The notes: a model not told the origin generated them from the sequence alone. Positions 17,448-26,711 are shown, counted from the first letter of the stretch. The stretch is 64,000 nt of DNA from CAXBMB01 sp963976695 (GCA_963976695.1 CAXBMB010000009.1:5708-69707); one strand, 5' to 3'. Translations and numbers: made by a program.

Positions 17448-17776
17448 CGGCTTGGCCCCAGTTCCAGCAAAACGGTGTCGCCCTCCAGTCTGACGGGAAA
17501 GGCCGCCGTCGCGCCGTCATCGGCGCCCTGGGCGCGGCCGGTTTCGAGGTTGATTACCCAGTTATGGAGCGGACAGGTCACGCAGCCGTCATGGACGATC
17601 CCCTGGGAGAGCGGGGCTTTGTTATGCGGGCATTTGTCTTCTAGCGCATAGATCCGATCATCGACGGTGCGAAAGACCGCGATGGTCATGTCGCCGTTCT
17701 TGACGCAGCGCGCGCCGCGTCGCGGAATATCATCGATGGTGCCAACGGCGACCCAGTTTGCCGTAACCGTGCTCAT
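17444..17776 (-). CDS. nirD: Nitrite reductase small subunit (Rieske-type)
   Basis: 110 residues. NirD supports the NirB large subunit in NADH-dependent reduction of nitrite to ammonium. The protein keeps a complete Rieske signature, with C-x-H in DKCPHNKAPLSQG and C-x2-H in CVTCPLHNWVINLETG, so it probably binds a [2Fe-2S] cluster; enterobacterial NirD lacks these ligands. It overlaps nirB and nasA by four bases each (ATGA), showing tight translational coupling in the order nirB-nirD-nasA. Confidence 0.93.
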   Translation of the reverse strand: MSTVTANWVAVGTIDDIPRRGARCVKNGDMTIAVFRTVDDRIYALEDKCPHNKAPLSQGIVHDGCVTCPLHNWVINLETGRAQGADDGATAAFPVRLEGDTVLLELGPSR

Positions 17777-20229
17777 TCGGCTGCCTCCAGTGAAAGTGTC
17801 GCCATGGGGTTGAATTCATGCTTGTCCTTGCCGGACACCCGTTCGGACCAGGGATCGACCTGGGCAAATTTTTGGCTGAACACGAAACGGTCGTAATAGG
17901 CCCTGCGCATGTCGGCGTCGCCGATGATCTGGCGACGGATTTCATCGAGTCCGATGCGTTGGGCCCATTTGTAGATGCGCTCGAGATAGTGGCCTTGCTC
18001 GCGGTACATCTGCGCGAGCGCAACCACATGCTCCATCACCTCGCTTTCGGTTTTGACCTGTCCGAGGATTTCCGTGCCCTTGATGTCGAGCCCGGCGGCG
18101 CCGGCGAAATGAATTTCGTAGCCGCTGTCGACACAGATGACGCCGATATCCTTGCAGGTCGCTTCGGCGCAATTGCGCGGACAACCGGAGACCGCCAATT
18201 TCAATTTGGCCGGCGTCCACGCGCCCCACATGAATTTTTCCAGCTTGACGCCGAGCCCGGTTGAGTCCTGCGTGCCGAAGCGGCACCAGTCGGTGCCGAC
18301 GCAGGTCTTTACCGTGCGCAGGCCCTTGGCGTAGGCCTGACCGGAAACAAACCCGGCCTTGCCAAGATCCTTCCAAACGGCGGGCAGGTCCTCCTTTTTG
18401 ACCCCCAGCATGTCGATGCGCTGGCCGCCGGTGACCTTCACCGCCGGGATCGCGAATTTGTCGACCACATCGGCGATTGCCCGCAGTTCGGTCGACGAGG
18501 TGGTGCCCCCCCACATACGTGGGACGACGGAATAGGTGCCGTCCTTTTGGATGTTGGCGTGCACCCGCTCGTTGACGAACCGGCTCTGATAGTCATCGCC
18601 GTATTCCGCCGGCCAGTCACACACCAGGTAGTAGTTCAGCGCCGGACGGCATTTGGCGCAGCCGCACAGTGTTCTCCATTCCAGTTCCTGCATCACGGCT
18701 GAAATCGACTTCAGTTCCTTGGCCAAGATCAGCCGCCGCACATCGCCATGACTAAGATCGGTGCAGCCGCACATCGGGGTCACGGCGGCCGGGTTGTAGT
18801 CATCGCCGAGCGTCAGGCCCAGCAGTTGCTCGACAAGGCCGGTGCAGGTGCCGCAGGATGCCGACGCCTTTGTGTGGGCGCGCACGCCTTCGAGATCGGC
18901 CAGGCCCTTGGACGCGATCGTGTCGGTGATCGTCGCTTTGCTAATGCCGTTGCAGCCGCAGATTTCCGCATCATCGGGCAAGGCCGCAACGGCGGCCAAA
19001 GGGTCGGGCGCGGACCCGCCCTGATAGGCCTGGCCAAAAATCAGCGTTTCGCGCATCGCCGAAACATCGGTCTGCCGCTTCAGATGGTCAAAGAACCACG
19101 GGCCGTCCGCCGTATCGCCATAGAGCACCGCGCCGATGATCCGGTGGTTTTTCAGGACAAGGCGCTTGTAGACCCCGGCGGTGGCGTCGCGCAGCACGAT
19201 TTCTTCGCGGTCGTCGGCTTCGGCAAAGTCGCCCGCCGAATAAAGATCGATACCGGTAACCTTGAGCTTTGTGGCGGTTGCCGAGCCGCTGTAAGCTTCC
19301 TTTGCTTCGCCGGTCAGTTGCCGGGCAATCACCTTGGCCATGTCATACAGCGGCGCAACCAGACCGTAACACTGGCCGCGGTGTTCGGCGCATTCGCCCA
19401 GCGCAAAGATTGCGGGATCCGACGTGCGCATGTCGTCGGAAACGATGACGCCGCGTCCGGTTTCCAAGCCGGCGGTTTTGGCGAGATCGGCGTTCGGACG
19501 AATGCCCACCGCCATCACCACCATCGCCGCATCAAGCCGGACGCCGTTTTCCAGTTCGACGCCGACCACCTTGCCGCCATCGCCGAGGATTTGCTTGCTG
19601 TTGGCTTCGGTGATGACGTCGATGCCGAGATCGGCGAAGGCCTGTTCGAGCAGATCGCCCGCCGCCGGATCGAGTTGGCGCTCCATCAGCGTCGGCATCA
19701 GATGCAGCACGGTTACGTCCATGCCCTGCATTTTCAGACCGGCGGCCGCTTCAAGGCCCAGCAGGCCACCGCCGATCACAACCGCGCGGCCACCGGTTTG
19801 GGCAACCGCGATCATCCGTTCGACGTCGTCCAGATCGCGATAGGTCAGCACGCCGTCGAGTTGATGGCCGGGCAGGGGAATGATCACTGGATTGGAGCCG
19901 GTGGCAATCACCAGATGATCGTACTGCGCGGTGATGCCGTTGTGTGAGGTGACCGATTTCGCGTCGCGGTCGATGGCGGCAATGGCCGACGATTTGTGCA
20001 GCGTGACGCCATGGGCGGCATACCAGGCATCGTCATGGGTGATGATGTCGGCATAGGCTTTTTCACCCGACAGAACCGGCGACAGCATCAGCCGGTTGTA
20101 GTTGACGCGCGGTTCCGCGTTGAAGATCGTCACGTCAAAGGCGCCGGGGGCCTGGTCAAACAGGTGCTCCAGCATTCTGCCCGGCGCCATGCCGTTACCG
20201 ATAACGACAAGTTTTTGTTTTTGGGTCAT
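17773..20229 (-). CDS. nirB: Nitrite reductase [NAD(P)H] large subunit
   Basis: An 818-residue cytoplasmic siroheme enzyme. The N-terminal half is an FAD/NAD(P) oxidoreductase (VVIGNGMAPGRMLEHL; VVIGGGLLGLEAAAGLKMQGMDV). Two BFD-like cysteine-rich segments follow (ICGCNGISKATI with SCGTCTGLVEQ; MCGCTDLSHGD with CGCAKCRPALNYYL). The sulfite/nitrite reductase half-domains end in the siroheme-[4Fe-4S] motifs, TCVGTDWCRFG and SGCPRNCAEATCKD. It converts nitrite to ammonium using six electrons. Its siroheme needs the cysG product encoded last in the operon. Confidence 0.95.
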   Translation of the reverse strand: MTQKQKLVVIGNGMAPGRMLEHLFDQAPGAFDVTIFNAEPRVNYNRLMLSPVLSGEKAYADIITHDDAWYAAHGVTLHKSSAIAAIDRDAKSVTSHNGITAQYDHLVIATGSNPVIIPLPGHQLDGVLTYRDLDDVERMIAVAQTGGRAVVIGGGLLGLEAAAGLKMQGMDVTVLHLMPTLMERQLDPAAGDLLEQAFADLGIDVITEANSKQILGDGGKVVGVELENGVRLDAAMVVMAVGIRPNADLAKTAGLETGRGVIVSDDMRTSDPAIFALGECAEHRGQCYGLVAPLYDMAKVIARQLTGEAKEAYSGSATATKLKVTGIDLYSAGDFAEADDREEIVLRDATAGVYKRLVLKNHRIIGAVLYGDTADGPWFFDHLKRQTDVSAMRETLIFGQAYQGGSAPDPLAAVAALPDDAEICGCNGISKATITDTIASKGLADLEGVRAHTKASASCGTCTGLVEQLLGLTLGDDYNPAAVTPMCGCTDLSHGDVRRLILAKELKSISAVMQELEWRTLCGCAKCRPALNYYLVCDWPAEYGDDYQSRFVNERVHANIQKDGTYSVVPRMWGGTTSSTELRAIADVVDKFAIPAVKVTGGQRIDMLGVKKEDLPAVWKDLGKAGFVSGQAYAKGLRTVKTCVGTDWCRFGTQDSTGLGVKLEKFMWGAWTPAKLKLAVSGCPRNCAEATCKDIGVICVDSGYEIHFAGAAGLDIKGTEILGQVKTESEVMEHVVALAQMYREQGHYLERIYKWAQRIGLDEIRRQIIGDADMRRAYYDRFVFSQKFAQVDPWSERVSGKDKHEFNPMATLSLEAAE

Positions 20230-20232
20230 GTC

Positions 20233-21990
20233 TTACTCCGCCGCCTGTAGACTGGTTGCCGTTTTTTTCTGGCGGGCAATGCGCACCGCCCGCTTCTGCG
20301 AAATTGAGGTCAACTGCGCGGGGGTTGGGTTGGCGCCCCCTTCATACGCTTCCAGAAACTCGAGAAGTTCTTCGCGATAGGCGTAGTAATCCGGATGCTT
20401 GAGCAGCGCCTTGCGCGAGCGCGGCCGCTGCAGATCGACATCCATGATGTTGCCGATTTTCGCGTTCGGTCCGTTCGACATCATCACCACCCGGTCGGCC
20501 AGCAGGATGGCCTCGTCCACGTCATGGGTGACGCAGATCGCGGTGACTTGCGTGCGTTTCCAGATGTCCATCAGGACATCCTGGAGCTCCCAGCGGGTCA
20601 GCGAATCCAGCATGCCGAACGGTTCGTCGAGCAGCAGCAGTTTGGGCGACAGGGCAAAGGCCCGCGCGATGCCCACCCGCTGTTTCATCCCGTTTGACAG
20701 CGCCGCCGCCGAACGGTGCCTGGCCTCGATCAGGCCGACCCGCTGAAGGTAGTACTCCACGACGTCGTTTTTCTCAGCTTTGGCCGCGTCGGGGTAAACT
20801 TTGTCGACCCCCAGTTCGACGTTTTCATAGGCCGTCAGCCAGGGCATCAGCGCGGGGGCCTGAAAGACCACGGCGCGGTCCGGCCCGGCCTGCGTGATGT
20901 GTTTGCCGTCAAGAATGATCGCGCCCTCGGAAATCGGGTTGAGGCCGGCGACCATCGACAGCACAGTGGATTTTCCGCAGCCGGAATGCCCAATCAGCGT
21001 GGTAAATTCGCCGCGCTCCATCTTCAGCTCGAAACCGTCGACGACGGTCAGCGGGCCCTTGGCGGTGGGATAGACCTTTTTCAATTGGCTGAATTCGAGA
21101 TAGCGCTTGCTGTTGACCGCCGCCGACGCTTTGACATAGGCGCCCGGCAGCCCGGCTTGCTGGGTGATCGGAACAACGTTCGGCAGGATGATCTCCCGCT
21201 CCGCCGCAGCGTCCCGCGCCGCGCCGGCTTCCATCAGGTAGGCGGTGACCTCGGCCCGCAATCGGATGAAGGTTTCGTCCGCGTTCATCTCCGCGCGGTC
21301 GCGCGGGCGGGCAATGTCAACCTTGAAATTCGGACCCAGCGTAGCGTTGGGGCCGGGGTTCAGCGGGATGATTCGGTCGGCCAGCAGGATCGCTTCATCC
21401 ACATCGTTGGTGATGAGGATGATTGTCTTTTTCTCCTGTTCGCAAATCTCAGCGAACTCGTCCTGCAATTTGGCGCGCGTCAGCGCATCCAACGCCGACA
21501 GCGGCTCGTCCAACAGCAGAACTTCCGGCTGCATCGCCAGCGCGCGGGCCACGGCAACGCGTTGGCGCATGCCGCCCGACAGCTCCGCCGGTTTGCGATC
21601 CCTGGCCGGCGTCAGCCCCACCATCTCGATGTATTTGGCGACGATGGCGGCCCGGGCGGCCTTGGGCTTGGTCTTGTGTACGCTGTCCACCGCAAGGGCG
21701 ATGTTGCCGACGACCGAAAGCCAGGGCATCAGCGAGTAGGACTGGAAGACGACGCCCCGCTCCGGTCCCGGGCCATCGATCTCCTTGCCGCGAAACACCA
21801 CGCCGCCCCGGTCGGCTTGCGTCAGGCCCGCCAAGGCGGAAATCAGCGTGGTCTTGCCCGACCCCGAGAAGCCGACAATGGCGATGAACTCGCCTTCGTT
21901 GACCTTCAGGTTGATGTTGTCGAGCACGGCGGTCCGGTTGGCGCCTTCGCCGTAGGACTTTGACAGGCCGGTAATTTCAAGAATGGTCAT
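20233..21990 (-). CDS. Nitrate ABC transporter, fused double ATP-binding protein (NrtC/NrtD-like)
   Basis: 585 residues made of two complete ABC ATPases in one chain. The first has Walker A GFSGSGKTT, signature LSGGMRQRVAVARAL and Walker B VLLLDEPLSALD. The second (from about 300) has Walker A GHSGCGKST, signature-like LSNGMKQRVGIARAF and Walker B LLLLDEPFGMLD. The second signature reads LSNGM, not LSGGQ. Cyanobacterial systems use separate NrtC and NrtD, whereas the fusion supplies both nucleotide sites from one gene. It lies directly after nrtB and before nirB. Confidence 0.92.
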   Translation of the reverse strand: MTILEITGLSKSYGEGANRTAVLDNINLKVNEGEFIAIVGFSGSGKTTLISALAGLTQADRGGVVFRGKEIDGPGPERGVVFQSYSLMPWLSVVGNIALAVDSVHKTKPKAARAAIVAKYIEMVGLTPARDRKPAELSGGMRQRVAVARALAMQPEVLLLDEPLSALDALTRAKLQDEFAEICEQEKKTIILITNDVDEAILLADRIIPLNPGPNATLGPNFKVDIARPRDRAEMNADETFIRLRAEVTAYLMEAGAARDAAAEREIILPNVVPITQQAGLPGAYVKASAAVNSKRYLEFSQLKKVYPTAKGPLTVVDGFELKMERGEFTTLIGHSGCGKSTVLSMVAGLNPISEGAIILDGKHITQAGPDRAVVFQAPALMPWLTAYENVELGVDKVYPDAAKAEKNDVVEYYLQRVGLIEARHRSAAALSNGMKQRVGIARAFALSPKLLLLDEPFGMLDSLTRWELQDVLMDIWKRTQVTAICVTHDVDEAILLADRVVMMSNGPNAKIGNIMDVDLQRPRSRKALLKHPDYYAYREELLEFLEAYEGGANPTPAQLTSISQKRAVRIARQKKTATSLQAAE

Positions 21991-22001
21991 TGCTCGTTCG
22001 C

Positions 22002-23075
22002 CTATCGTTGTGCCGAGAAGGTGAAAGCGCGCTGCAGGGCGTACATCAGGCGATCGAGCAGAAAGCCGATGATGCCGATGGTCAGCACCGCCACCATGAT
22101 CTTCGCCAGCGATTGCGAGGAGCCGTTCTGGAATTCATCCCAGACGAACTTGCCGAGGCCCGGGTTCTGCGCCAGCATTTCCGCGGCGATCAGCACCATC
22201 CAGCCGACGCCCAGCGACAGCCGCAGACCGGTGAAGATCAGCGGCAATGCCGATGGCAGCACGACCTTTGTCACGGTCTTGCCGGTCGGCAATTGCAACA
22301 CGCGACCGACATTCATCAGGTCCTTGTCAACCGAAGCCACGCCGAGCGCGGTGTTGATCAATGTCGGCCACATCGAGCACAGCGTGACGGTCACGGCGGA
22401 AATCAGCAGCGATTTGGACAGCCAGTCCATCGGGGTGGCGTAGGTCGCCGAAATAATCATGGTGACGATCGGCAGCCAGGCCAGTGGTGAAACGGGTTTG
22501 AAGATCTGAATCAGCGGGTTGACGGCGCCGCTGACGATTTTGGACAAGCCCATGGCGATGCCAAGCGGCACCGCGATGAGGGTGGCAATCAGAAACCCAA
22601 GGCCGACGGTGAGCAGCGATGTCCCAATCTGGTCGATATAGGTCGGCTTGCCGGTATAGGCGCGGAACTTGACTCGATCGGATTTGCCTTCGGCGATCAG
22701 CTTTTCGTTGCGCTTGTCGAGCCGCTGGTAAAAGGCCGCTGACTTTTCGCGCTCGCGAAGATGATCTTCCCACAAATTACCGGCTTGCGCCCAAACCGCC
22801 GCGGGCCCCGGCACCGAGCCCAGCGAGGTCTGCACCTTGGGCGCCAAGACCCCCCAGGCCAACAGAAACACGCCGATGCCGATAAGTGGAATAAGCAGCA
22901 CCCGCTTGAGTTCGCCCAGCTGTTCGCCGGGATTGTCGCCGGCCAGCATCTTCAAGATCGGCACCAGCCATGAAAAGCCGAGCGCATCCAGCCAGCCGCT
23001 GGCCTTGTTGATTGCCGAATACAGCCGTTCACGGCCGACGGGGCCAGTCGATGCAATGTCAGTGGCGTTTGCCAT
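22002..23075 (-). CDS. nrtB: Nitrate/nitrite ABC transporter permease
   Basis: A 357-residue BPD_transp_1 permease. The hydrophilic N-terminus precedes a first helix at about 65-85 (VLLIPLIGIGVFLLAWGVLAP), and further helices follow from about 170. The EAA loop that contacts the ATPase appears as LQLPTGKTVTKVVLPSALPLIFTGLRLSLGVGW. PLAWLPIVTMIISATYATPMDW is typical of the NrtB/TauC group. It starts 74 bp after nrtA and forms the inner-membrane channel for nitrate. Confidence 0.93.
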   Translation of the reverse strand: MANATDIASTGPVGRERLYSAINKASGWLDALGFSWLVPILKMLAGDNPGEQLGELKRVLLIPLIGIGVFLLAWGVLAPKVQTSLGSVPGPAAVWAQAGNLWEDHLREREKSAAFYQRLDKRNEKLIAEGKSDRVKFRAYTGKPTYIDQIGTSLLTVGLGFLIATLIAVPLGIAMGLSKIVSGAVNPLIQIFKPVSPLAWLPIVTMIISATYATPMDWLSKSLLISAVTVTLCSMWPTLINTALGVASVDKDLMNVGRVLQLPTGKTVTKVVLPSALPLIFTGLRLSLGVGWMVLIAAEMLAQNPGLGKFVWDEFQNGSSQSLAKIMVAVLTIGIIGFLLDRLMYALQRAFTFSAQR

Positions 23076-23149
23076 TGATAAGATCCTTTGGTCGAAGTTC
23101 GAGAAATTACCGGTGCGTCGTTTCGCGCCCCGCCGGTTGACGGCGATGA

Positions 23150-24529
23150 TCAGTCGCCAACCACCTCGTCGCCCTTGAGGCCGATGTTCAGGCTCTTCAG
23201 GTAGTCGTTTGGTTTCTTGCCGTCGTAGGCGATGCCGTCGATGATGTCTTCAGCCGGGGTCGGCGCGCGGTAGCCGTCGGTGGTCCAGGGAAAGTCCGTT
23301 TCAGCGGCTTGACCCTCATCAACCAGCATCCGGGCGGCCTTCAGATAGATCGCCGGCAGATAAACCGATCTGGCTGTTTCATCGAACCAGGCGTCATCTT
23401 TGGGCCCGGCGATCTGGCCCCAGCGGCGCATCTGGCTGAGGTACCAGACGGCGTCCGAATAGTATGGATAGGTCGCGTAGTAGCGGTAAAAGACGTTGAA
23501 GTCGGGCACCGCGCGCTTGTCGCCCTTTTCATACTCGAAGGTGCCTGTCATCGAGTTGGCGATGACTTCGGCGTCGGCGCCGACATATTCGGATCGCGAC
23601 AGAATTTCGACGGCTTCCGGCCGGTTGGCGTTGTTGTTTTCATCCAGCCATTTGGCCGCGCGGATCAGCGCCTTGGTCAGCGCGACTGTCGTATTCGGGT
23701 TTTGCTCGGTAAATTCCTTGGTAAGACCAAAGACCTTTTCCGGATTGTTTTTCCATATCTGGTAGTCGGTGATCACCGGCACGCCGATCCCTTTGAACAC
23801 CGCGGCCTGGTTCCAGGGTTCCCCCACGCTGTAGCCGTTGATCGTGCCGGCCTCCAGGGTTGCGGGCATCTGCGGCGGCGGCGTTACCGACAAGAAGGCG
23901 TCGGCCTTGATCTGTCCCGAGGTATCGGTCGGCGAATAAAATCCGGGGTGGATGCCGCCGGCGGCCAGCCAGTAACGCAGCTCGTAATTGTGAGTGGAAA
24001 CGGGAAACACCATGCCGAGATTGAATGGCTTGCCGTCCGCCTTGAACCGGTCGATCACCGGTTTAAGCGCATCGGCCTTGATGGGATGGATGGGTTTGCC
24101 GTCATCGCCGCGCGGGATGTTCGGCTTCATCATCTCCCAAACTTCGTTGGAAAGCGTGATCCCGTTGCCGTTCAGGTCCATGGAAAAGGGCGTAACGATA
24201 TGCGCCTTTGTGCCAAACCCGATTGTCGCGGCCAGAGGTTGACCGGCCAGCATGTGCGCACCGTCAAGGTCGCCGGTGATCACCCGGTCGAGCAGGACTT
24301 TCCAGTTGGCTTGCGGCTCCAGGGTCACAAACAGACCCTCATCTTCGAAATAGCCCTTTTCGTAGGCAATCGCGAGCGGGGCCATATCTGTGAGTTTGAT
24401 GAAGCCGAGCCTTAACTCGTCCTTTTCGAGATCAAGTAGTGCGGCATGGGATGGTGAGAGCGCGGTTGTCGCGGTGATCAATGCGGCTGCCATTTTAATG
24501 GCCGTGCGGCGCGAAAAATATGCTGCCAT
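23150..24529 (-). CDS. nrtA: Nitrate ABC transporter substrate-binding protein
   Basis: 459 residues from MAAYFSRRTAIKMAAALITATTALSPSHA. The twin-arginine SRRTAIK then hydrophobic stretch looks like a Tat signal. The mature protein has NrtA/CmpA features: LRLGFIKLTDMAPLAIAYEKGYFEDEGL, MLAGQPLAATIGFG, FPVSTHNYELRYWLAAGGIHPG and GYSVGEPWNQAAV. The ATG at 24529 has an AGGAG site nine bases upstream. It begins the operon that runs to cysG and is preceded by a structured leader with a terminator. Confidence 0.93.
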   Translation of the reverse strand: MAAYFSRRTAIKMAAALITATTALSPSHAALLDLEKDELRLGFIKLTDMAPLAIAYEKGYFEDEGLFVTLEPQANWKVLLDRVITGDLDGAHMLAGQPLAATIGFGTKAHIVTPFSMDLNGNGITLSNEVWEMMKPNIPRGDDGKPIHPIKADALKPVIDRFKADGKPFNLGMVFPVSTHNYELRYWLAAGGIHPGFYSPTDTSGQIKADAFLSVTPPPQMPATLEAGTINGYSVGEPWNQAAVFKGIGVPVITDYQIWKNNPEKVFGLTKEFTEQNPNTTVALTKALIRAAKWLDENNNANRPEAVEILSRSEYVGADAEVIANSMTGTFEYEKGDKRAVPDFNVFYRYYATYPYYSDAVWYLSQMRRWGQIAGPKDDAWFDETARSVYLPAIYLKAARMLVDEGQAAETDFPWTTDGYRAPTPAEDIIDGIAYDGKKPNDYLKSLNIGLKGDEVVGD

Positions 24530-24560
24530 CTGGTCAGTCTCCTGTCTTGCCCGGAGGCAT

Positions 24561-24621
24561 AAAAAAACCGCCAAACCAAAAGACGCTGCCTGAGAAGATG
24601 CAGTGTCGATAAGTTTGGCGG
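24561..24621 (-). terminator. Leader terminator/attenuator hairpin upstream of nrtA
   Basis: On the transcribed (minus) strand CCGCCAAAC is followed after 36 bases by GTTTGGCGG and seven T residues, an intrinsic terminator ending about 32 bases before the nrtA ATG. The loop holds a smaller CTGC/GCAG hairpin. With nasT and nasS just upstream, this fits control by antitermination, in which the NasT ANTAR domain binds leader RNA and prevents termination when nitrate is present. The NasT step is inferred from the known system. Confidence 0.8.
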
Positions 24622-24840
24622 CGTTGCCTGGATAGGCCCGGCGTTGGACCTGAAAGTTAGCCTTGAGAAGCTGTGACCAACTACGCACGTCGCGTGCCAG
24701 TTTGGAAAAATATTATATTACTTTATGTTTTCAGTAGTTTAACAAAATATTCGCGCAACGCCGGCGGATCGACAGTGATGGGGCATTGTGCAGGGCGCGC
24801 CGCTGCATTGATCAAAAAGTGTGCAGTGCAGCATCACGCG
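24622..24840 (-). promoter_or_regulatory. nasS-nrtA intergenic region: promoter and upstream part of the nas leader
   Basis: With the terminator, the gap between nasS and nrtA is 311 bp. The stretch near 24710-24750 is unusually A/T-rich for this window (TATTATATTACTTTATG) and is the likely promoter zone. Downstream the transcript can form a small GCCT/AGGC hairpin near 24628-24640 before the terminator stem. No coding sequence was seen. Exact promoter boxes were not assigned. Confidence 0.5.
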
Positions 24841-26061
24841 TTACTTCGGGCGCGCAGTTTGCCCGGCGATGTATGTATCGATTTCATCAGGGTCGAAAAT
24901 CGCCCCATCGAAGAACCCGTCGGGCCCAAGAAACAGCGATTGGGCGGATACGCCAACGGCTGTTGTCGTCTTGAGCGCCCCTTCGACTTTGGAGTTTGCC
25001 GAGGGGACCGCCGCGCCGCTGGCGGCAAGCGCCGCACGGTATATGTCCGGCCGGAAGCTGGTGCGCGCCGTTTCCACATTCGCCGCGCGGTGTTCAACCT
25101 GTCGCCAACGCACCATCTGGGAGTAGAACCACAGAGCATGGCTCTGCCAGGGGAACGTCGCGGCCCGGGCGAAGGTGTCAAAGAAAGGCGCCGGTGTGTC
25201 GGTGGACCGCGCCCCCAGCAGGCGTCCGTTCAGCCCGGGCAATATGCTGTCGACCGGTCGATCTATGTAGCGGCTGGAGGATAACAGTTGGGCCAACGCC
25301 GCCAGATTCTCGGTGGCGCTGCACCAAAGCGATGCGCCATGCAGCGCCCGCAACAGCGCGTGCAGCGCCTCGCGGTTTTCGTCGGCCCATAGGGCATTGA
25401 CCGCCAGAACCTTTTCCGGGCTTGAGGCCCAGATGGCCGATTTGACCGTCGCGATCTTGCCAACAGCGGCTTTGACCGCAAGGGTATTCCATGGCTCGCC
25501 AGCGCAAAACCCGTCAATTTGGCCGGCGGCCAGCGCATCCGGCAGCAGCGACGGCGGCAGCACAACAATGTCGACATCCCGGTCGGGGGCAATGCCCGAT
25601 GCGGCCAGCCAATAGTGCAACTCGAAGTTATGCGCCGAAAAAGGATGGACGACGCCAAATTGAAGACGGCGCTTGCCACTGAGTGCGCGGGCGGCCACCA
25701 CCTCGGCAAGCAGCGCGCCGGCGCCCGCCGCGTCTTGCGCATCATGATCGCCCTTCGCGACCATGGCGTGATAAACCGCTTTGCTGACCGTGATCGCATT
25801 GCCGCCAAGTCCAAGCGCCATCGGCGCAATCAGCTTGGTCGGTAAGGGTGTCAGGCCAAGATTTGCGGCGATCGGCATGGGCGCCAAACTGTGCGCGATC
25901 TCAAATTGCTCCACCGCAAGCCGGTCGCGCACATTTGCCCAGGAGTTTTCCTTCACCAGCTTCAGGGCAATTCCCTGTTCTTCGGCGAAGCCCAATTCCT
26001 TGGCGGCGACCAGAATGGCGCAGTCGGTCAGTGGCAGAAAGCCGGCGGCCAACTCAATCAT
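24841..26061 (-). CDS. nasS: Nitrate/nitrite sensor NasS (NrtA-like, cytoplasmic)
   Basis: 406 residues from MIELAAGFLPLTDCAILVAAKELGF. It resembles NrtA through the whole length (FGVVHPFSAHNFELHYWLAASGI; GFCAGEPWNTLAV) but has no signal peptide. That is the diagnostic difference between NasS and the transporter subunit. In known systems NasS binds nitrate or nitrite and, without ligand, holds NasT inactive. The start overlaps the nasT stop by eight bases. The nearby nrtA at 23150-24529 is the transporter paralogue. Confidence 0.9.
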   Translation of the reverse strand: MIELAAGFLPLTDCAILVAAKELGFAEEQGIALKLVKENSWANVRDRLAVEQFEIAHSLAPMPIAANLGLTPLPTKLIAPMALGLGGNAITVSKAVYHAMVAKGDHDAQDAAGAGALLAEVVAARALSGKRRLQFGVVHPFSAHNFELHYWLAASGIAPDRDVDIVVLPPSLLPDALAAGQIDGFCAGEPWNTLAVKAAVGKIATVKSAIWASSPEKVLAVNALWADENREALHALLRALHGASLWCSATENLAALAQLLSSSRYIDRPVDSILPGLNGRLLGARSTDTPAPFFDTFARAATFPWQSHALWFYSQMVRWRQVEHRAANVETARTSFRPDIYRAALAASGAAVPSANSKVEGALKTTTAVGVSAQSLFLGPDGFFDGAIFDPDEIDTYIAGQTARPK

Positions 26062-26668
26062 GGCTTTCGTCCCCGTTCGGATTGCCGATAAGGCCCGCCG
26101 AAAGAACCAGCCCTTCCGCCACCTCGACGATCGTCCGGTTTTGGTCCATGGCGGTCTTGCGAAGCAGCTTATAGGCGGCATTCTCGCCGATGTTGCGCGA
26201 GGTCATCACAATGCGTTTTGCGTGATCGACGATCTTCCGGTTTTCCAGCGCGCTCCGGGCTTCCTCCAATTCGCGCTCAAGGCGCGAAAAAGCGTTGAAA
26301 CGGCTGATCGCCATATCGAGAATGCTTTTCACCCGTTCCTGGCGCAGCCCGTCGACCACATAGGCCGATACGCCGGCATCGATGGCGGATTGCATCGCCT
26401 GCCTGTCGGACCGGTCGACAAACATGGCGATCGGCCGTTTGACCGCGCGCGACAGCCGGAAGGCGTCTTCCAGCATGTCGCGGTTCGGATTTTCCAGGTC
26501 GATAACGATAACGTCGGGCGACAGGGCTGCGATCTTGGCGGCAATGCCGCGCATGTCGTCGATGATCGTGACCTGGCTGTGTCCCGCCGCCCTAAGCCCC
26601 GCCTCGATAATCGAAGCGCGCGCGGCGTTTTCGTCGATAATCAATACTGAGGGAAGATCGAGAGTCAT
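26054..26668 (-). CDS. nasT: NasT, ANTAR-domain RNA-binding response regulator
   Basis: 204 residues from MTLDLPSVLIIDENAARAS. A receiver-like domain covers about 1-120 (SPDVIVIDLENPNRDMLE). A coiled region and the ANTAR domain follow (ALENRKIVDHAKRIVMTS, then RNIGENAAYKLLRKTAMDQN), with alanines and aromatic residue placed as in RNA-binding ANTAR proteins. It acts as an antiterminator on nitrate-operon leaders, and the terminator at 24561-24621 is the expected target. An in-frame start at 26701 would run into an upstream palindrome and is unlikely. Confidence 0.92.
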   Translation of the reverse strand: MTLDLPSVLIIDENAARASIIEAGLRAAGHSQVTIIDDMRGIAAKIAALSPDVIVIDLENPNRDMLEDAFRLSRAVKRPIAMFVDRSDRQAMQSAIDAGVSAYVVDGLRQERVKSILDMAISRFNAFSRLERELEEARSALENRKIVDHAKRIVMTSRNIGENAAYKLLRKTAMDQNRTIVEVAEGLVLSAGLIGNPNGDESHD

Positions 26669-26690
26669 CAGCCATTGTGCGCAGCTTTTG

Positions 26691-26711
26691 CAATTGTGCA
26701 ATGCACAATTG
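26691..26711. promoter_or_regulatory. Palindromic candidate operator upstream of nasT
   Basis: CAATTGTGCA, a central A, and its exact reverse complement TGCACAATTG form a perfect 10-1-10 palindrome that ends 22 bp before the nasT ATG. Its position suggests a repressor or activator site for nasTS. It does not match the NtrC consensus (TGCACC..GGTGCA), and the cognate protein is unknown. Confidence 0.6.

Noticed and set aside
15846..17651. 601-codon plus-strand open frame opposite nasA
   Set aside because: Mirror image of nasA codon bias; its protein is Gly/Arg/His-rich without domains.
26691..26711. NtrC binding site in front of nasT
   Set aside because: The palindrome has GTGCA-A-TGCAC order, the reverse of the NtrC TGCACC..GGTGCA arrangement, and no -24/-12 promoter was found.
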